A DNA stretch of 64,000 bases from Siderastrea radians (lineage: Eukaryota; Cnidaria; Anthozoa; Scleractinia; Rhizangiidae), in assembly GCA_964017195.1 (NCBI GenBank), contig OZ024890.1:24545701-24609700 (forward strand). The letters are read 5' to 3'. Shown here piece by piece: positions 22,942 through 35,085 of the stretch (position 1 is the first letter of the stretch; the number at the start of each line of letters is the position of its first letter). Under the pieces are notes generated by a model. The model searched no databases and was not told where the DNA came from. It saw only the letters and a program-made list of their open reading frames with translations. Position numbers and translations under genes: made by a program.

Positions 22942-23258
22942 AGAAATGTACTTCGTAAACAAGTAGAAAATGAAGCAAGGGCGTGATTTTGATAAAAAAA
23001 TTTCCCTCGGAAAGTCACTGAAAAATGCTTTTGTGTTACTGAAAGGCTTTTACTTTATTTGGCCATTTTATATATTCTTTTACTCTCTTTATTTCGGTCC
23101 AAAACAATCAATATGTATGTTGACTGCATGCAAGTTATGGGACGGTACACAATCTCCATTCTGCAAATCAAATCTTGCAATTTCACAATATTTTTAAAAC
23201 AAAACAGACATCGGTGCATGTACTGTGGAACCATGAATCCTATTTTGTAAGTACTTAC

Positions 23259-23452
23259 TCTCGTATTGCGTTGATAAAACTGGATTTTCCAGCTCTAGAG
23301 TTGCCAGTGACTGCGATGTTCACCTCGACTTCTCGCCATCTCTCCAGTCTCTTCTTAAAGAACTCTTCAACTTTTGAAACGCCATTTTTATCAACCTCTG
23401 CTTGAAGCTCTTCAATTTCGATTGATTTCCATCCCTCGGAACCAAAATCCAT
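23259..23452 (-). CDS. IRG-A exon 1: N-terminal helix and P-loop
   Basis: The ATG is at 23450-23452 in a GTCATGG context conserved with the copies at 4700 and 41394; the frame stays open upstream but the flank there is shared non-coding sequence. The exon ends CGAGA|GTAAGT at 23259. It encodes MDFGSEGWKSIEIEELQ onward and the P-loop GNSRAGKS (residues 50-57), ending SSFINAIRE. The join to 10119 is phase 2 and restores GAA-CTT (Glu-Leu). The pairing is inferred: it is the only P-loop exon upstream of exon 2 before the next locus, and it needs a 13.1-kb intron where sister genes have 1.3-1.9 kb. Transposon insertions account for part of the excess. Confidence 0.8.
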
Positions 23453-23590
23453 GACGAATTCAGGGACGAATAAGAAGTTTATTGTCCTCACGGCAGTTGT
23501 GCGCGGCCTCTGTACCGAAAGCAAAAATTCGAAAGCAGGATAACGCTTCTCGTTCCTAGAGGCCGCGTTCCTTATGGTCAGCTGAAAGGA
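23453..23590 (-). promoter_or_regulatory. Duplicated 5' flank of IRG-A
   Basis: About 130 bases upstream of the start codon match the flank of the truncated copy at 4701-4840, including GAGGC.GCGTTCCTTATGGT and CTCGTTCCTAGAGGC; IRG-C shares weaker similarity at 41.43-41.48 kb. It probably holds the 5' untranslated region or core promoter. No TATA box is evident. Confidence 0.45.
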
Positions 23591-23676
23591 AAGGGTGAGC
23601 GATGATTTTTCTTTAATTATGACATGTATTACTAATGATTAACTAATAATTATAATATTGTTTTCCGGTCTCACTT

Positions 23677-23679
<3 letters not shown>

Positions 23680-23716
<37 letters not shown>

Positions 23717-23724
23717 TAATAATA
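23680..23724. repeat. (AAT)n microsatellite
   Basis: About fourteen AAT trinucleotides with one AATG interruption. Confidence 0.95.
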
Positions 23725-23999
23725 AATCCATTCCCCTGGAATCTCTCCCGGCGACCACCCGCTGGCCAAGAAGCTAAGGGCTCTGGGTATGAGATCCTCT
23801 CATCAAATTAGAACCAGTGTTTCATAAATTTTAAATAAGCCTCTGTTGTAGGTAATATAAACTTAAATATCCAAGCAATTTAAATGCTTTATTCAATATT
23901 TGAAACCGGGACACTATAGTGCAATACGTTTTCTACAGTGTAAGACGCTCTCATACTCATATTTGTCTCCTTATATGGTAAAATGACGCTGTAGTTGAA

Positions 24000-24020
24000 T
24001 GATGATGATGATGATGATGT
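24000..24020. repeat. (GAT)n microsatellite
   Basis: Seven GAT/ATG trinucleotides in a row. Confidence 0.9.
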
Positions 24021-24411
24021 ACCTTATTTACTTGTATTAACATTTAATTAATAGTAGGAAGTAGTGAACCCTAAAACATCCCAGGGCATTGCTTTCTTTC
24101 TTGACTGTCAATAGTGGTAGTTACTCAGAAGGAGTAGCTTACTGGGGTTAATATGAAATAAAATTTAAATTACTGTAAAAGCTCTAATAGTCCTGCTCTC
24201 TAATACGCCTTCTTACCTACTACTTGCTAATTACAAATAAATTATTTGCTTACAATTATGTCATGACATTGGGGCTTGAAAATTATTTTATGTTTCGGCT
24301 GATGCCGGGTATTATTTTACTGCCAGAGGAAGATGCGAAGAAGTGCAGCATTATGCATGTAATTACTTACATGTAATTCAGGTGAATCAATTCATTCATC
24401 TATTTTAAGTA

Positions 24412-24477
24412 CCAATCAGTCAATCAATCAACCACTCAACCAACTGGCTGATAAATCAGTCAATCAGCCAATTAAAA

Positions 24478-24508
<31 letters not shown>

Positions 24509-24545
24509 TAATCAGTCAATCAATAAATCAATAAATCAATCAATC
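24412..24545. repeat. (AATC)n degenerate microsatellite
   Basis: AATCAATC runs interrupted by AACCACTCAACC, GGCTGATAAATC and similar; the purest part is 24477-24510. Confidence 0.9.
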
Positions 24546-25451
24546 TGTGACTTCAGTGTTGCCAACGCGAATAACAAGTGGTCCGTAATGACTAGTGACT
24601 TTATTTGATGCACAGATTATGACTCACTCTCTTACTACCCCAGACCGCGATGGCAGTAGATCTCGAGACTTTAGTTCTTTTTGGTTTGATAATTTGTCAC
24701 CAATAAGCACTGTTACTGATTGCCATAATCTGGTGCCAAAGAAAAACAAAAGGAATAGCCTCTTCCTAAATCATTTCAGAATAGTCTGAAACCTAATCAA
24801 TGAACTGACAAAAAGGGATCAGACTGTGGTGAATCAGTCAATCGATATAGTTTTCCCCATAAAGAGAATTCAATCAAATAGGTCTGACTCTTCATTCCTG
24901 GGATAGTAGTTGGGGGGATACTCCCCCCAAAAAAGATATGGGGCAGGGTGTGCTCATCAGATATTTTGAAGTAGAGCCTTAAAAGGTACTCCAGGATTCA
25001 TTCCATTTTCATACATCATCCACTTAGTAGTACTGAGGGGTCAGTCAAACTAATCAATGACATCAAAATGTTAAGCAGAAAAAGACAAAAAATATAAAAC
25101 CTTATTTCAAAACTGCTCTTCAAATTTTTTATTTGAATTGATAAAGTGTGTCTGGGAATATAGCTAAAAGTACAAATTTCTTAACCAAACCCTTACAATA
25201 AACTGCCATATTTTCCTGACATCAGGTTGATGGAATAAAAGCCTGTAAGAAAAACAAAGCAGATTTTAATTATCGCAATTACCAATAGTAGAACAGTTAG
25301 TGTGCACGCGCCAGAGAAAAATGAGAGACTGCTCGTAGTCTATGAGAATGGTACCAACTTGGGCCGGTACGACTTCAGATCGACTCCAAATGCTTACCTC
25401 TGTTTACACGAAATGTACGAAACATGAAGCTAGTATAAAATAATTATCATC
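24546..25451. other. Non-coding interval
   Basis: No gene seen. A CCCCCC/GGGGGG pair near 24911-24930 (GGGGGGATACTCCCCCCAAA) resembles an end of the G/C-run element family. A GAGACTGCTCGTAGTCTATG hairpin near 25327 resembles the end of the element at 52121-52407. Confidence 0.4.
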
Positions 25452-25651
25452 TTAGGCTGTGTTTACACGAGTGATTTCATCCCGAGATGACTTTCATATC
25501 GGTGTCTGGTCATTTACCTGTAAGTTAACACATTTCAGCTCCAAATCATGTAAACATTTACAGGTAAATGACCAGACAGCACGATGAAAGTCACCCCGGG
25601 AGGGGATAAAAGTCATCCCGGGATAAAGTCACTCATGTAAACAGGGCCTTA
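25452..25651. mobile_element. Palindromic MITE with GTGTTTACACGAGTGA termini
   Basis: The left arm TTAGGCTGTGTTTACACGAG... mirrors the right arm (reverse complement TAAGGCCCTGTTTACATGAG). Both arms continue through ATCCCG.GATGACTTT and TGTCTGGTCATTTACCTGTA, so about 85 bases per arm are inverted. The 200-base unit has no coding capacity. Confidence 0.8.
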
Positions 25652-25992
25652 GGCTGGTTTAACTCATCACTGCTGCTGAACCAATATGAATGACTCAGAA
25701 TGGTTTGAAATCAGACTGTGGAGCCACTTAAGCATGAACAGGGTTTCAATTGGTCTGAGATATTTGCTTTGGGTATGCACATTTAATAAGTGGCGTTGGA
25801 GCATTCCAAGCTGTTGGATAATAGATAAAGTGGATTTTTAAGGATGGGATGGTTGCAGACCACATTAACACAAACAGAGTTTAGATTGGTCTTAGGTAAA
25901 CACTTCATGCCAGTCTGACTTTCAGATCAGTCTCATGTAAACAAAATCGTACCAGTCTGAGTTTGCACCGGTCTCATGAAATCAGGGCGTTA

Positions 25993-26015
25993 CTGCCCCT
26001 GGGTCTCTGAGGATG
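25993..26015. repeat. Solo terminus related to the foldback element at 41.8 kb
   Basis: CTGCCCCTGGGTCTCTGAGG plus ATG differs by one base from the right terminus of the 41816-43159 element. The rest of an element is not recognisable beside it. Confidence 0.6.
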
Positions 26016-26019
26016 TTGT

Positions 26020-29000
26020 TAAACATTCTTGAGAGCTGCTCGACTTTAGGCTAAGGGGGTGTTTACTTAATACCAGCATGATTTTCATTCTGGTACAAGT
26101 TCCTCCCGATTTCCTCTTGTTTCTCTGTATTTGTTTAATGATTACAGCACAATATCTCATAACTGCACAAGTCATACCTGTGTGAGCTTGCCCCAGTAGT
26201 GGTACTGGGTCACAATAATCACTGTGGTACGGAAACCCATACATGGTATAACTGTTTGATCCATTCTGCATTAAGCTTTAACCCTTTAACCATCAAGAAT
26301 AAATCTTACATCACCGTGAAAAATGGATTTGTAACTTAAGTGGGTATAAGGTTTTCATCACCTACCCCAATGGAAGTCTTGATGGAACACTCATGTAAAT
26401 GTTATGATTTAATTTTTTCTTTGGTTCAACTTTTATTTGCCTGTGTGAGTATTAGGATTGCCAAATTTTCTTTTTCCGAAAAGGCTGTTTTAGCCACCCA
26501 GTCTCCTATATGTTTACACGACAATATAAAACAGATCATGTTCAAATTCCACACTACAGAAATTTGTGCTTGTTCTCACACACTTAAAGGCAGATGGTTT
26601 AAATCTCTGGTATATTTGAGTGATTTTAAAACTGTTTAACTGTGCTTAATTATGTTTGACTGGGTTCAGAAATTGGAATCAAACACTGCTGTATGCATAT
26701 TATTGGTTTAATTGTGTTCAACTACCGAACCCAAATTAAACCGATCATTGCATTTGACCCAGTTCATTTTACTGAACAGTAAGATAGTACGTAAGCTGGG
26801 ATAATTATGTGATTGATATCTTCCATGTGCATACCTTCACTGTAAGAAAAGCTGCATCACTAGTGGATCACTGCTGACATATACATGCCTAGTATAGATA
26901 AAAAAGGACCAGTGAAAACAACAACTTCAGGGCTAAAAATTGACAGTCTCCTGGTTGCCAGTAGCAATTTAAAACTGACCAGGGCCACTAAAAGTTGAGG
27001 TTTGTCTTTATTGACATGTGACTCCAGTCTTACTTAGAGTTCTACAGTATGTGGTACTTTTTCCACATGATTATTGGCGAAATCCCTGGATAAAAGACTT
27101 ACTTCTCACCCAGGTTGGGAGGGGTCTATTCAAGTAAATATGGTTTTAAATTTTTTGATTTAGACTAGAGGATTTTGAAAGCCACTTTATCTAAATGGCC
27201 TGGTCCACTATACTAAGCGAGCAAGTGAAAAGACCCTGGGGACGAGGTTGGAATTCAAGGATACTGGCCCAAGTTGCAATTCAATGATTCAAGCACTGAA
27301 GTTAATTTTCACCCTGCAAATTATGGAATAACTTAATCAGTAAAAGTAGAGAATGAGATGTACAAAACAATTGCATTCACCTGCTTTGAACTCGATTATC
27401 TTAAGCATATTTTCCCAAAAGTGATCAACACATAACTTTTAATAAAAGTTTTACACCTAATTCGAAATTTAAATTTGTTGTTTGTCATCAAATCATGCCA
27501 ACTATAGCTTTGAACCTTACTTGATCTAAGAAACATTCGTGAGTCATTAGATGTATATAAATAATTTGCAAGCAGTGAAGAAAAGCCCAGCTAATAAAAA
27601 AATGGAGATGGAGATAAAATAATGTATGTTATGTGTTATGTTATGTTGTTATGAGATGTTTACAACACGTAAGCTTAAATGATGCTACACAAAAGAATTT
27701 AAGCTTATCTGCCAGTATCAACATTAAGAGAATAGCCTGACCTTCTTGCTTTAAGCAATAGCTGTTTGAAACATTAATTTTAACAGCAACGCTGTAATTA
27801 AAGTTACTGAAAACATAAAGGATGCGATGCTACACTTTTACTGGGCCAACAAATAACATACATGTACGATTCACTGACGAGTGTACAAAAACTACATCAC
27901 TTCATATAACGTTTATTTTAAGACTTAAGAAACTTAATAAACTTTAGATACCAACCTACGTGTCTATCTTTCGGCTTTTTGCTACCGGAACGAAAATGGC
28001 AAATTATTTTAGCACTGGACTAACGAAAAAATCATAAATATGAAACATTAAACTATAATGATCGATTGGTAAAGCCCTGCTAATATATTAAGCTGTTTAC
28101 CGAAGACAATAAAAAGCTATAATTACACGTACCTGACATGAGCAATGCAGCGAGAAATGAAGTGCTGTCCTCTTTCGCAGAAACCATTAACAATTCTTTA
28201 GCAGAAATGGACCGACAGAAAGCTAGCAAAACACCTTTTCACCCCATTTTTCAGCTTTTGTCGCTAGCTATGCCGCCGCGCCTAAAAAGTGCACCAGTCT
28301 TCCTGAGCAATCCGTGACATTGGTGCCCAGTACTCCGCGTGCCTGCAAATTCACATCTCTAAGCTCTATGAAAACGAATTTTTAAAAAAAAACTGTTAAC
28401 GTAGTTAGAAAGAGCATAGATTGAAACCAAATACGCTGATTCGTTTTTACATTTATACTAGAAATACGGGATTCGCATAACCTCGCGAAGCTCGGGTAAT
28501 GGTGCACCACAAAATGGAGTGATGGGGGTGGGGAGGGGATAGAATTTCAGTTTAACTGGATTTGTGGCTGGGTGGCCACAATGTTCCTGAATTGGGACTT
28601 CAGATGGACATTCTGGTTCCCAGTCGACCATACAACTTGCATCCAATACCCCGTCATCCTAAAATCTAATGCATAGGAACTGGGTACGAGTTTGCAGGTT
28701 TAATTTGAGCTAACTGCTGTATGTGACTGGACACGAAGATACATTTAGCCCCCCCCCCCCCCCACCTCTCTTCATTGTGACATTGCTCTCTAGAGAGGAT
28801 GCATAGTATTGTTGTGGACCTGTTGTCCAAGACAGTGGTGTTTCTGTTTATTTTGGGTGGGCGAGAATAGTTTAATCAGAAATGTAGCTCAAATTCCAAT
28901 GTTATCTCCAACATTAACCCGGCCGTTTCATTTAAATGCTGTTGTACAGTTTTTGTTTTATTTACTGGGTAAGTGTTGATAGATGTAGCTAAAACAATTC

Positions 29001-29185
29001 TTTATTTCCCTTGAATGGTTGAGATAGCAGGAGTCTATTACTGTTGAAGAGTGATGCAGCCCAGAGAATACAATGTTGGTACAGCTGGATTAAGAAAATT
29101 ATTCGTTTTTACCCAAAAATTGAAATGAGACTAATAAAGAATAATGGCAAGCAAAGCACATTTGATGTGGTAACATGTTTATTCA
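26020..29185. other. Gene-poor interval between IRG-A and IRG-B
   Basis: No gene recognised. It contains a C-run at 28749-28762, an ATGTTATGTTATG stretch near 27624-27650 and ordinary AT-rich DNA. The frame 26340-26639 (99 codons) has no motif. Confidence 0.45.
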
Positions 29186-29189
29186 TTCC

Positions 29190-29612
29190 GGGGGGGGGGG
29201 GGGGGGGCACTCCCTATAATGGCGAGGCTCCGCCCGAAAGGGGTACCTTTTTCAGGTTTCAGGTATAAAAAAGGGTAGGGATTTCATGAGCTGAAGTATA
29301 TGAAAGGGTAGGGAAATATGTCATTTAGGTATTTAAAAGGACCTTTAATTAAAATATTTTGAGTAGATAATAACTTCTGGTTAGCATCTGTTCTCTCACA
29401 ATGTCGTTCATTAACTGCATTCCGAGGGTTTAGGAAAGGGATGCAGTGGTTTTGATTAGGTATGTGAAAGGGGTACCATTTTTCAATGAAGGGTATATGA
29501 AAGGGGTACCTTTCGGTCAAAAATGGTATATAAAAGGGTAGGGGGTTGGACTCTGGGGCGGAGCCTCCAAGTATAAAACTTTGTTGAGTACCTCCCCCCC
29601 CCCTCGGGATTC
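29190..29612. mobile_element. Element with G-run and C-run ends, copy 1
   Basis: The left end is a G-run followed by CACTCCCTATAATGGCGAGG and CTCCGCCC. The right end is GGGCGGAGCCTCCAAGTATA, then GAGTACCTCCCCCCC. The two ends are inverted (GAGGCTCCGCCC shared). The interior repeats GTATATGAAAGGGGTACC-type units. No protein is encoded. Confidence 0.65.
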
Positions 29613-31980
29613 ATTCCCCCCAACACACAAAAAAATTGGATTAGATAATTGTCACAAAATGATACATGTACACTAACCCTTGAAGCCCCAGTGACCAGCA
29701 TCTCCCTACAATAGCAATGCTTTAATCAGGTTATCAGAATTAAGGAATTGATCACCAAACATGAATAGTGTAGATGTCAGTAGAAAGAAGTTCTCTGCAC
29801 AAGTACTACAAGAACTGTATGAAGACCAGTAAGGAGAATTTGTAGGTTTACACTGGGGCTTAAAAGGTCAATTGGTATGGAAAGCAAGAGTACATGTAGC
29901 TAACAAAGGGAAAGGGTGAATGCAGATTATAGCACATGAAACCTTCAGAAGTAAGTAAACTTTCACATAGACAACTCATGTTGAAGGTGATCAGGATCTC
30001 AATTCCCATGATCTTGGTGCTTGATTGTGCATTGCAAGGAGAGCTGTGATGCTGGTCACTATATGTAGCATAAAATTATTATCAATAATTAATGTTAAGC
30101 AATAATTTTTGTTTCACACCAAATACGTACATGAATGTACCTATCCCCGCTACACATAAAGTGGTAATTACTAGGAGCAGAGCAATACTTGTAAGTGCAT
30201 TTCTATCCAAATTGTGAAAAGAAATTGTCCTTTCTTATCCATCTGAATATTTTTTAAAACTATTAACAGGGTCAAGAACTGAAACGGGAAACATAAACTC
30301 TTATAAATTCTTACTGATCCGATATGAATTATTTCGTTCCAATATTTTTTGGGAACGTCCTAAACTTAAAATTTAAATTCTTTTTACTGCTCATACACAA
30401 ATATGCACTGTTTGGGGAACTGAAACCTATTTTATGAAATAATTTAATTTCTCTTGTGTAATCTGTGGTTTTAGTCATACTTGGAAAAATAATTATATGT
30501 TGATAATTAGTGGTACATCAAGAGTAAAGATGTTTATGGTAGAGAGAGGAAATAATTTTGAGCCAATCTGTTCAGTCACCATCCGTTGGAAAGGTATTCT
30601 ACTCATTCTAACAAAAGCATTTTGATGATCGTGTATTTCTTGTCGTCTCTCGTTGCTTCTAACAAATCAGTTTGTCGAAGCACTTCTTGTCGGTGTCGCC
30701 GGTTCTGATCGGTTTCAGCACGTATTTTCTCAAAGAGTTTGTAGCCGCTGAGTTCATAATTCTTACTATTCAGTCGGTGTGATTCGAAGACCTTGTATCG
30801 ATTCTCCTGTTGTTGGGGAATCTCGTTTTGTAGTAGCGCTGTGCTATTAAGCTAAATTTAAACTATGTTGCCTAAGATTTCTCGCCTGTGATATCTGTGT
30901 CCTGCTGACAGCTTTAGTCTTCACTAGGCTAGTACCGGTAAACGATGTTCTCTACCCATGCTTTCTTGTCGTTGACATCTTTCGCCTTCCTCGTTTGCGC
31001 TGAATTTCAAGTCGGCGTTCATGCTGAGTTTCAGTGGTAAAACTCCCCCGCAATGGATTTCCAGCCACTTGCTAAATCAGGCGTTGCTGTCTTTGCTCCT
31101 GCCCTCATTTGCATCAGAAATTGGTCCAGATATTATAACCTTGTTCACAAAACAGAACAAAACACAGCACTCAAATGTACGTAGCGAAGAAACATGTTTC
31201 TTTTTCTTTCTGTGCACAACTGTCAGCGGTCGCGATTTGGTTTTGTTGCTAGGCAACTGTGCGGACACCATCGCGATATCTATATATAGGCAGATCGAGA
31301 TTCGACCGCCCTAAACGATCCTCGCGCGATCCCCACGCGACAAATTTATAAACCTCGCTACGCTCGGAGGGCCTTCGGCTCTCCTTGCTCCGCGAGGAAT
31401 TAAAACCCACAAAACAGGGGATTATCAAAAGTTTAAGGTTCATTTTTCATCGTGCTTTTTTCAAAAGGAAAAATAATAATGGACGTTTTTGAATAACTTG
31501 CAATTTTTTCTGCAATATTACTGTGAGAAATTACGAATTTATTGAGCTTAAAGCAGTTTTAAAGTGATTTGAATTTTCGGTGCGCTCTGGTCACGTGAAC
31601 AATGACGTCACAACAGTGAGCATATCATGGTCGTTACTTTCATGCGAAGTACTATTAACCAGCCAAGCTTTGTTTCTCTCCGCCTTAAACTACCATAGTT
31701 ACTGACTCCTTACCAGTCCCCTGGGAAATGCTCCTGTACAGAGCCACCTTAACTTTCAAATGCTAGATGTCAACTGGCAATTTCCATATTGCCCATTCCA
31801 ATGACTATCAGGGCACGTTATCTGCTTTTGAATTGATGGAGGCCTGTTCTTGCAGTGAGCTAAAACATATTTTTTGCCATAGTCACGTGAATAATGACGT
31901 CATCACCCTAACGTTAATATGGGGGATAACTTTCACGAAGTTGTAAATAACACATGGTACAGCATTCTCTTCGACCACAA
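29613..31980. other. Gene-poor interval
   Basis: No gene recognised. A GC-rich stretch at 31260-31400 with palindromic pieces (CGCTACGCTCGGAGGGCCTT) looks like repeat debris. Confidence 0.4.
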
Positions 31981-31985
31981 ATTAA

Positions 31986-32330
31986 CTAAGTTATTTTGCA
32001 TTGAAATTTTTCTGGTGCAAAGCATTCTGGGAAGGTTCTTATTATAATTATAATATTGTTTTTAATTATTATTATTATTCGGCACGGCAGTAGTACGACG
32101 TTTGAATTGATCATGTCGATAAACAGCCACGGCCCCAATTTTGTACGTTGAGGAACCCCCGCCGGGACCGCTCCCCATTCCGAGAAGCAGTCGTGGCGAA
32201 GCGTAACTCGCTGTAGAGCACCAAAGCATTCTCCGATCCTCTGCTTACTGATAAACGCCGTGAAACATTTCAGAAGTATTATACTTCTGAGCGAGTCAGA
32301 CATCGACTTTGTGAAACCGTTCACGCGAGA
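31986..32330 (-). pseudogene. Non-LTR reverse transcriptase fragment
   Basis: The minus-strand frame reads RVTLRHDCFSEWGAVPAGVP, then QRTKLGPWLFIDMINSN. This aligns with the RT motif GVPQGTKLGPWLFLVMINDL of cnidarian LINEs, with Gly to Arg and Asp to Ser changes and loss of homology soon after. About 110 codons remain, without the YADD motif. It lies just downstream of IRG-B. Confidence 0.75.
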
Positions 32331-32562
32331 TTCAAATCAACAAAACTAACAGAGAGCAACAAAGTACCAAATCGTGTTAATTTTGTCAGCTGATCAGTTT
32401 TTTAGACAGTCGTGTTAATCTAGTCATTTTGGAAAAACTATGATAACCAAAACAGCTAATGAAAAAGAACTCTTCACCCTGGAAACAGAGGGTGGTGAAC
32501 CTGTGGCAGAGGTTTAAAAGGGTGTCCTACTGGATACGCCGCTAGCTGGGATAATCGCAAAC

Positions 32563-33559
32563 TTAATCATGTTCCTTGATTGTCGTTTCGCCAGCTTCCT
32601 CCAGGACTAGAAATGCTGCTTCTTCCTCATCTTTTAAAAGCTTTTTTAGAGCTACATATGTGGTCACAAAAGACATACTACTGGCTATGGCTAAACCTAC
32701 GAACGGAATAAAACGAGTAGCTTCCTCAAGGGCTGCTTCCACAGTATAGGCTGCCAGAAAACCGCCACGTTGCACAGCAGTCCGTGTCTGGCAAACTTTA
32801 CGAAGTTTCTCTTGGGTGGACAAAGGAAGCGAGGCAAATTCATTCGAACCTTCTTCAGGAAGACCAAGCTGAGACCTATATAAGCTGAGTTCCTTCAGTA
32901 TTAGTGCGGCATCAAAAGCAAAGGAAATTCCCGGCACAGGAACAAGAGCAGCGGCAGCAGATGCTGCAGCAACCATCCATATACGCCCTTTGAGAACCTC
33001 AACTTTTCTTTTCAAAATGTTAGTTGACAAACTCGTCAGAATTCCCAGAGACAAAGTCAGACTCTCTCGCTGATGTGTAGGCAGTACATCAAGAATTGCT
33101 GCAGTTAGTCGCGCGAAATCCCATTTGGCAGAATAATGGTTGCTTATCAAAAAAATATCTTGCTCATTCCTCAGCAGGTCACCCAGATTTTGCAAGCAGT
33201 TGCGTCGAATTTTCTTTAGCATGGCATTTTCATTAAACGATTTCTTTCGTAACTCCGCTTGAACATTTTCATCCGTTTTTGTGCGAACAAAGAAGAATTT
33301 CTTGCCAATCGATCTTACCTTCTGGGCTAATTTCAAGTCGTTCTCGGTAAATCGGTTGGCTGTGAAGAGAAGAAACGCATGGAACTTCTCCAGCTTCACT
33401 TTCTTACAGTATGTCTCCAGGTCAGGATACTTTGGAGTTCCCAGTCCTGGTAAATCCCAAAACTTTGTTTTACGACAGTTTTGAAGATTATAGGCAGCTG
33501 GCTCTGAAGTGCACTCAATGACATCAACTTTGGCTGCGTTGACGTCGCTGTCAGGAAGC
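32563..33559 (-). CDS. IRG-B exon 2: intact GTPase/helical body of a broken gene
   Basis: Acceptor TTTCTTTCAG ends at 33560; the exon 33559-32563 is open to its stop and includes the G3 motif as DLPGLG and G4 as TKTD (TKID in the sisters). It keeps the switch I IECT, the RIWMVAAASAAAALVPVPGI segment and the C-terminal helices. Joined in phase 2 to the remnant exon at 34902-35079, the last codons of exon 1 (SSFINSIRG) continue into LPDSDVNAAK. The body has no stop or frameshift over 332 codons although its first exon is disabled. Either inactivation is recent or another first exon or start is used. Confidence 0.8.
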
Positions 33560-33611
33560 CTGAAAGAAAAGTCACTATGTTGACTTTGCTATCTTTGTAA
33601 TTTGTAATTTA

Positions 33612-34026
33612 ACTGTCGACTCGGGGTAGGGGTACTGCCTATAGTGGCTATATATGGATGCTACGCACAAAACGAGTACCTTTTTTGTGCTTGCAGGGTA
33701 CGGACATTTTCTGTTTAAGTATGTTGAAGGGTCACCAAAATACACTTTAAACTGAAAGAGATAGCAGATAAGTTTAAGTCCTAGAAATATTCGCAACATT
33801 TTGGCAGAAATCACAAAACAGAAATATGCGAAAACTTGGACCCTTTGAGCGACTAAAATCCAGCGATGATCTACGCATTTGGCTTATTCTTAAGGTGTAA
33901 ACGGGCAATTTTTGTTCTAGGTATTTGGAAGGGGTACCATTTCGATAAGAACGAAATAAAGGGTAAGGGTTTGAACTTGAGGGCGGTCCCTCCCCGTGCA
34001 AAACTTTATTGAGTGCCTCCCCCCTG
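33612..34026. mobile_element. Element with G-run and C-run ends, copy 2 (in IRG-B intron)
   Basis: The left part GGGGTAGGGGTACTGCCTAT and right part GTGCAAAACTTTATTGAGTG, then CCTCCCCCC, match copy 1 at 29190-29612 (right end AAAACTTTGTTGAGTACCTC). Internal units such as GGAAGGGGTACCATTTCGAT also recur. It makes up about a third of the intron. Confidence 0.6.
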
Positions 34027-34565
34027 GACTGTCAATTGTGTGAGATGGTTATAGGAATTCGCTAGATGTATTTGAGTTGAACTGAGAGTACGTGCGAGAA
34101 TTGAGAAGATAAGCTTGATTCGAGTAGATTCTGTGACATCTTGTGACTTCTTGAGAGATCCTTAAATTCTTGAGTACAGTCCAAGTTCTAAAAGCGGTCT
34201 CCTTCCCAGCTGAAGCGATGCGTGACTACCAAGGAAACTTATGCGACGATGAACAACGGCCAACCTTTCTGACAGCTTAACGTACCGACGCAAAAAATTC
34301 TCCGTGCGAACAGAAAAGGCCCAAAAGTGTAACATACGGCCGCAAATCTTTACAGAAGATTAGAGTTATCGCTCCTAGTTATTGACTTCAGCTTCGGATC
34401 GATTCCCCGTTTGCGTTCACACTGCATGCCCCAGGAAAACCTATCCCCTACATGACGATTCACGCAGCGTCACTCCAGTACAACAATCGTGCCGAATGCC
34501 TGTCTAAGATGGTGTTCGTTCCAGACAAATCCGGTATGATGTAGGCATAGCGTGCCTAAAACTAC

Positions 34566-34607
34566 ACTTCCGGCCTTCTTCCGACTTTCGGCTTTGAAAG
34601 TGAAACA
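34566..34607 (+). promoter_or_regulatory. ETS plus ISRE-type site in intron 1 of IRG-B
   Basis: ACTTCCGG (34566-34573), then GAAAGTGAAACA (34596-34607), one base off the GAAANNGAAACT consensus. Position and orientation match the other loci, about 300 bases from exon 1. Confidence 0.55.
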
Positions 34608-34901
34608 AAGAGATGTACTCTTCACACCCACGGGTGAGTCGAAAGTAACAGAATATGAGGAGAATCACGAGAAAACTGTCCTCGAATTGTCACTGAAAAA
34701 GCCTTTGGTTTTAACTAGTCGGTTTCAATATCATTTCTGATTCATTGTCAGCAAAGTGCCGCCGGACGTCCAAATCTTACTTCATATCTGCAAAATTAGC
34801 TGTATTACTGAGACTGATCAAAATATTTCATAAAAACAGTTTAGTACATACAATGGAGCTTTGCAATTTCTTTTTCACAAGTGGTAAAAGAAAGCACTTA
34901 C

Positions 34902-35079
34902 CCTCGTATTGAGTTGATAAAACTTGACTTTCCAGTTCCCGAGTCGCCAATGATCGCGATGTTTATCTCGACTTCTTGCCAACTCTCCAATTTGTCCTTC
35001 AATACCTGAAATACCATACTGATCGGTATATTCGTTTAAATTCATCGGCATCGATTAACCCAAAGTCAAAAGAATCCAC
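34902..35079 (-). pseudogene. IRG-B exon 1 remnant: start lost, frameshifted
   Basis: It aligns along its length with IRG-D exon 1 (51784-51971). The ATG position is GTG (35077-35079). There is a one-base insertion near the DEF/DEI region and an 11-base deletion after GGTATTGAAG, flanked in the intact copy by the direct repeat TGAAG. The length is 178 against 188 bases, exactly the net of +1 and -11. Translation from the GTG would hit a stop at once after the deletion. The P-loop (GDSGTGKS) and the donor (CGAGG|GTAAGT at 34902) are intact. Confidence 0.85.
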
Positions 35080-35085
35080 GGCGAA

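Noticed and set aside
31021..31443. Frames of 64-97 codons on both strands in a GC-rich stretch
   Set aside because: Mutually antisense, no motif, and built on palindromic repeat debris.
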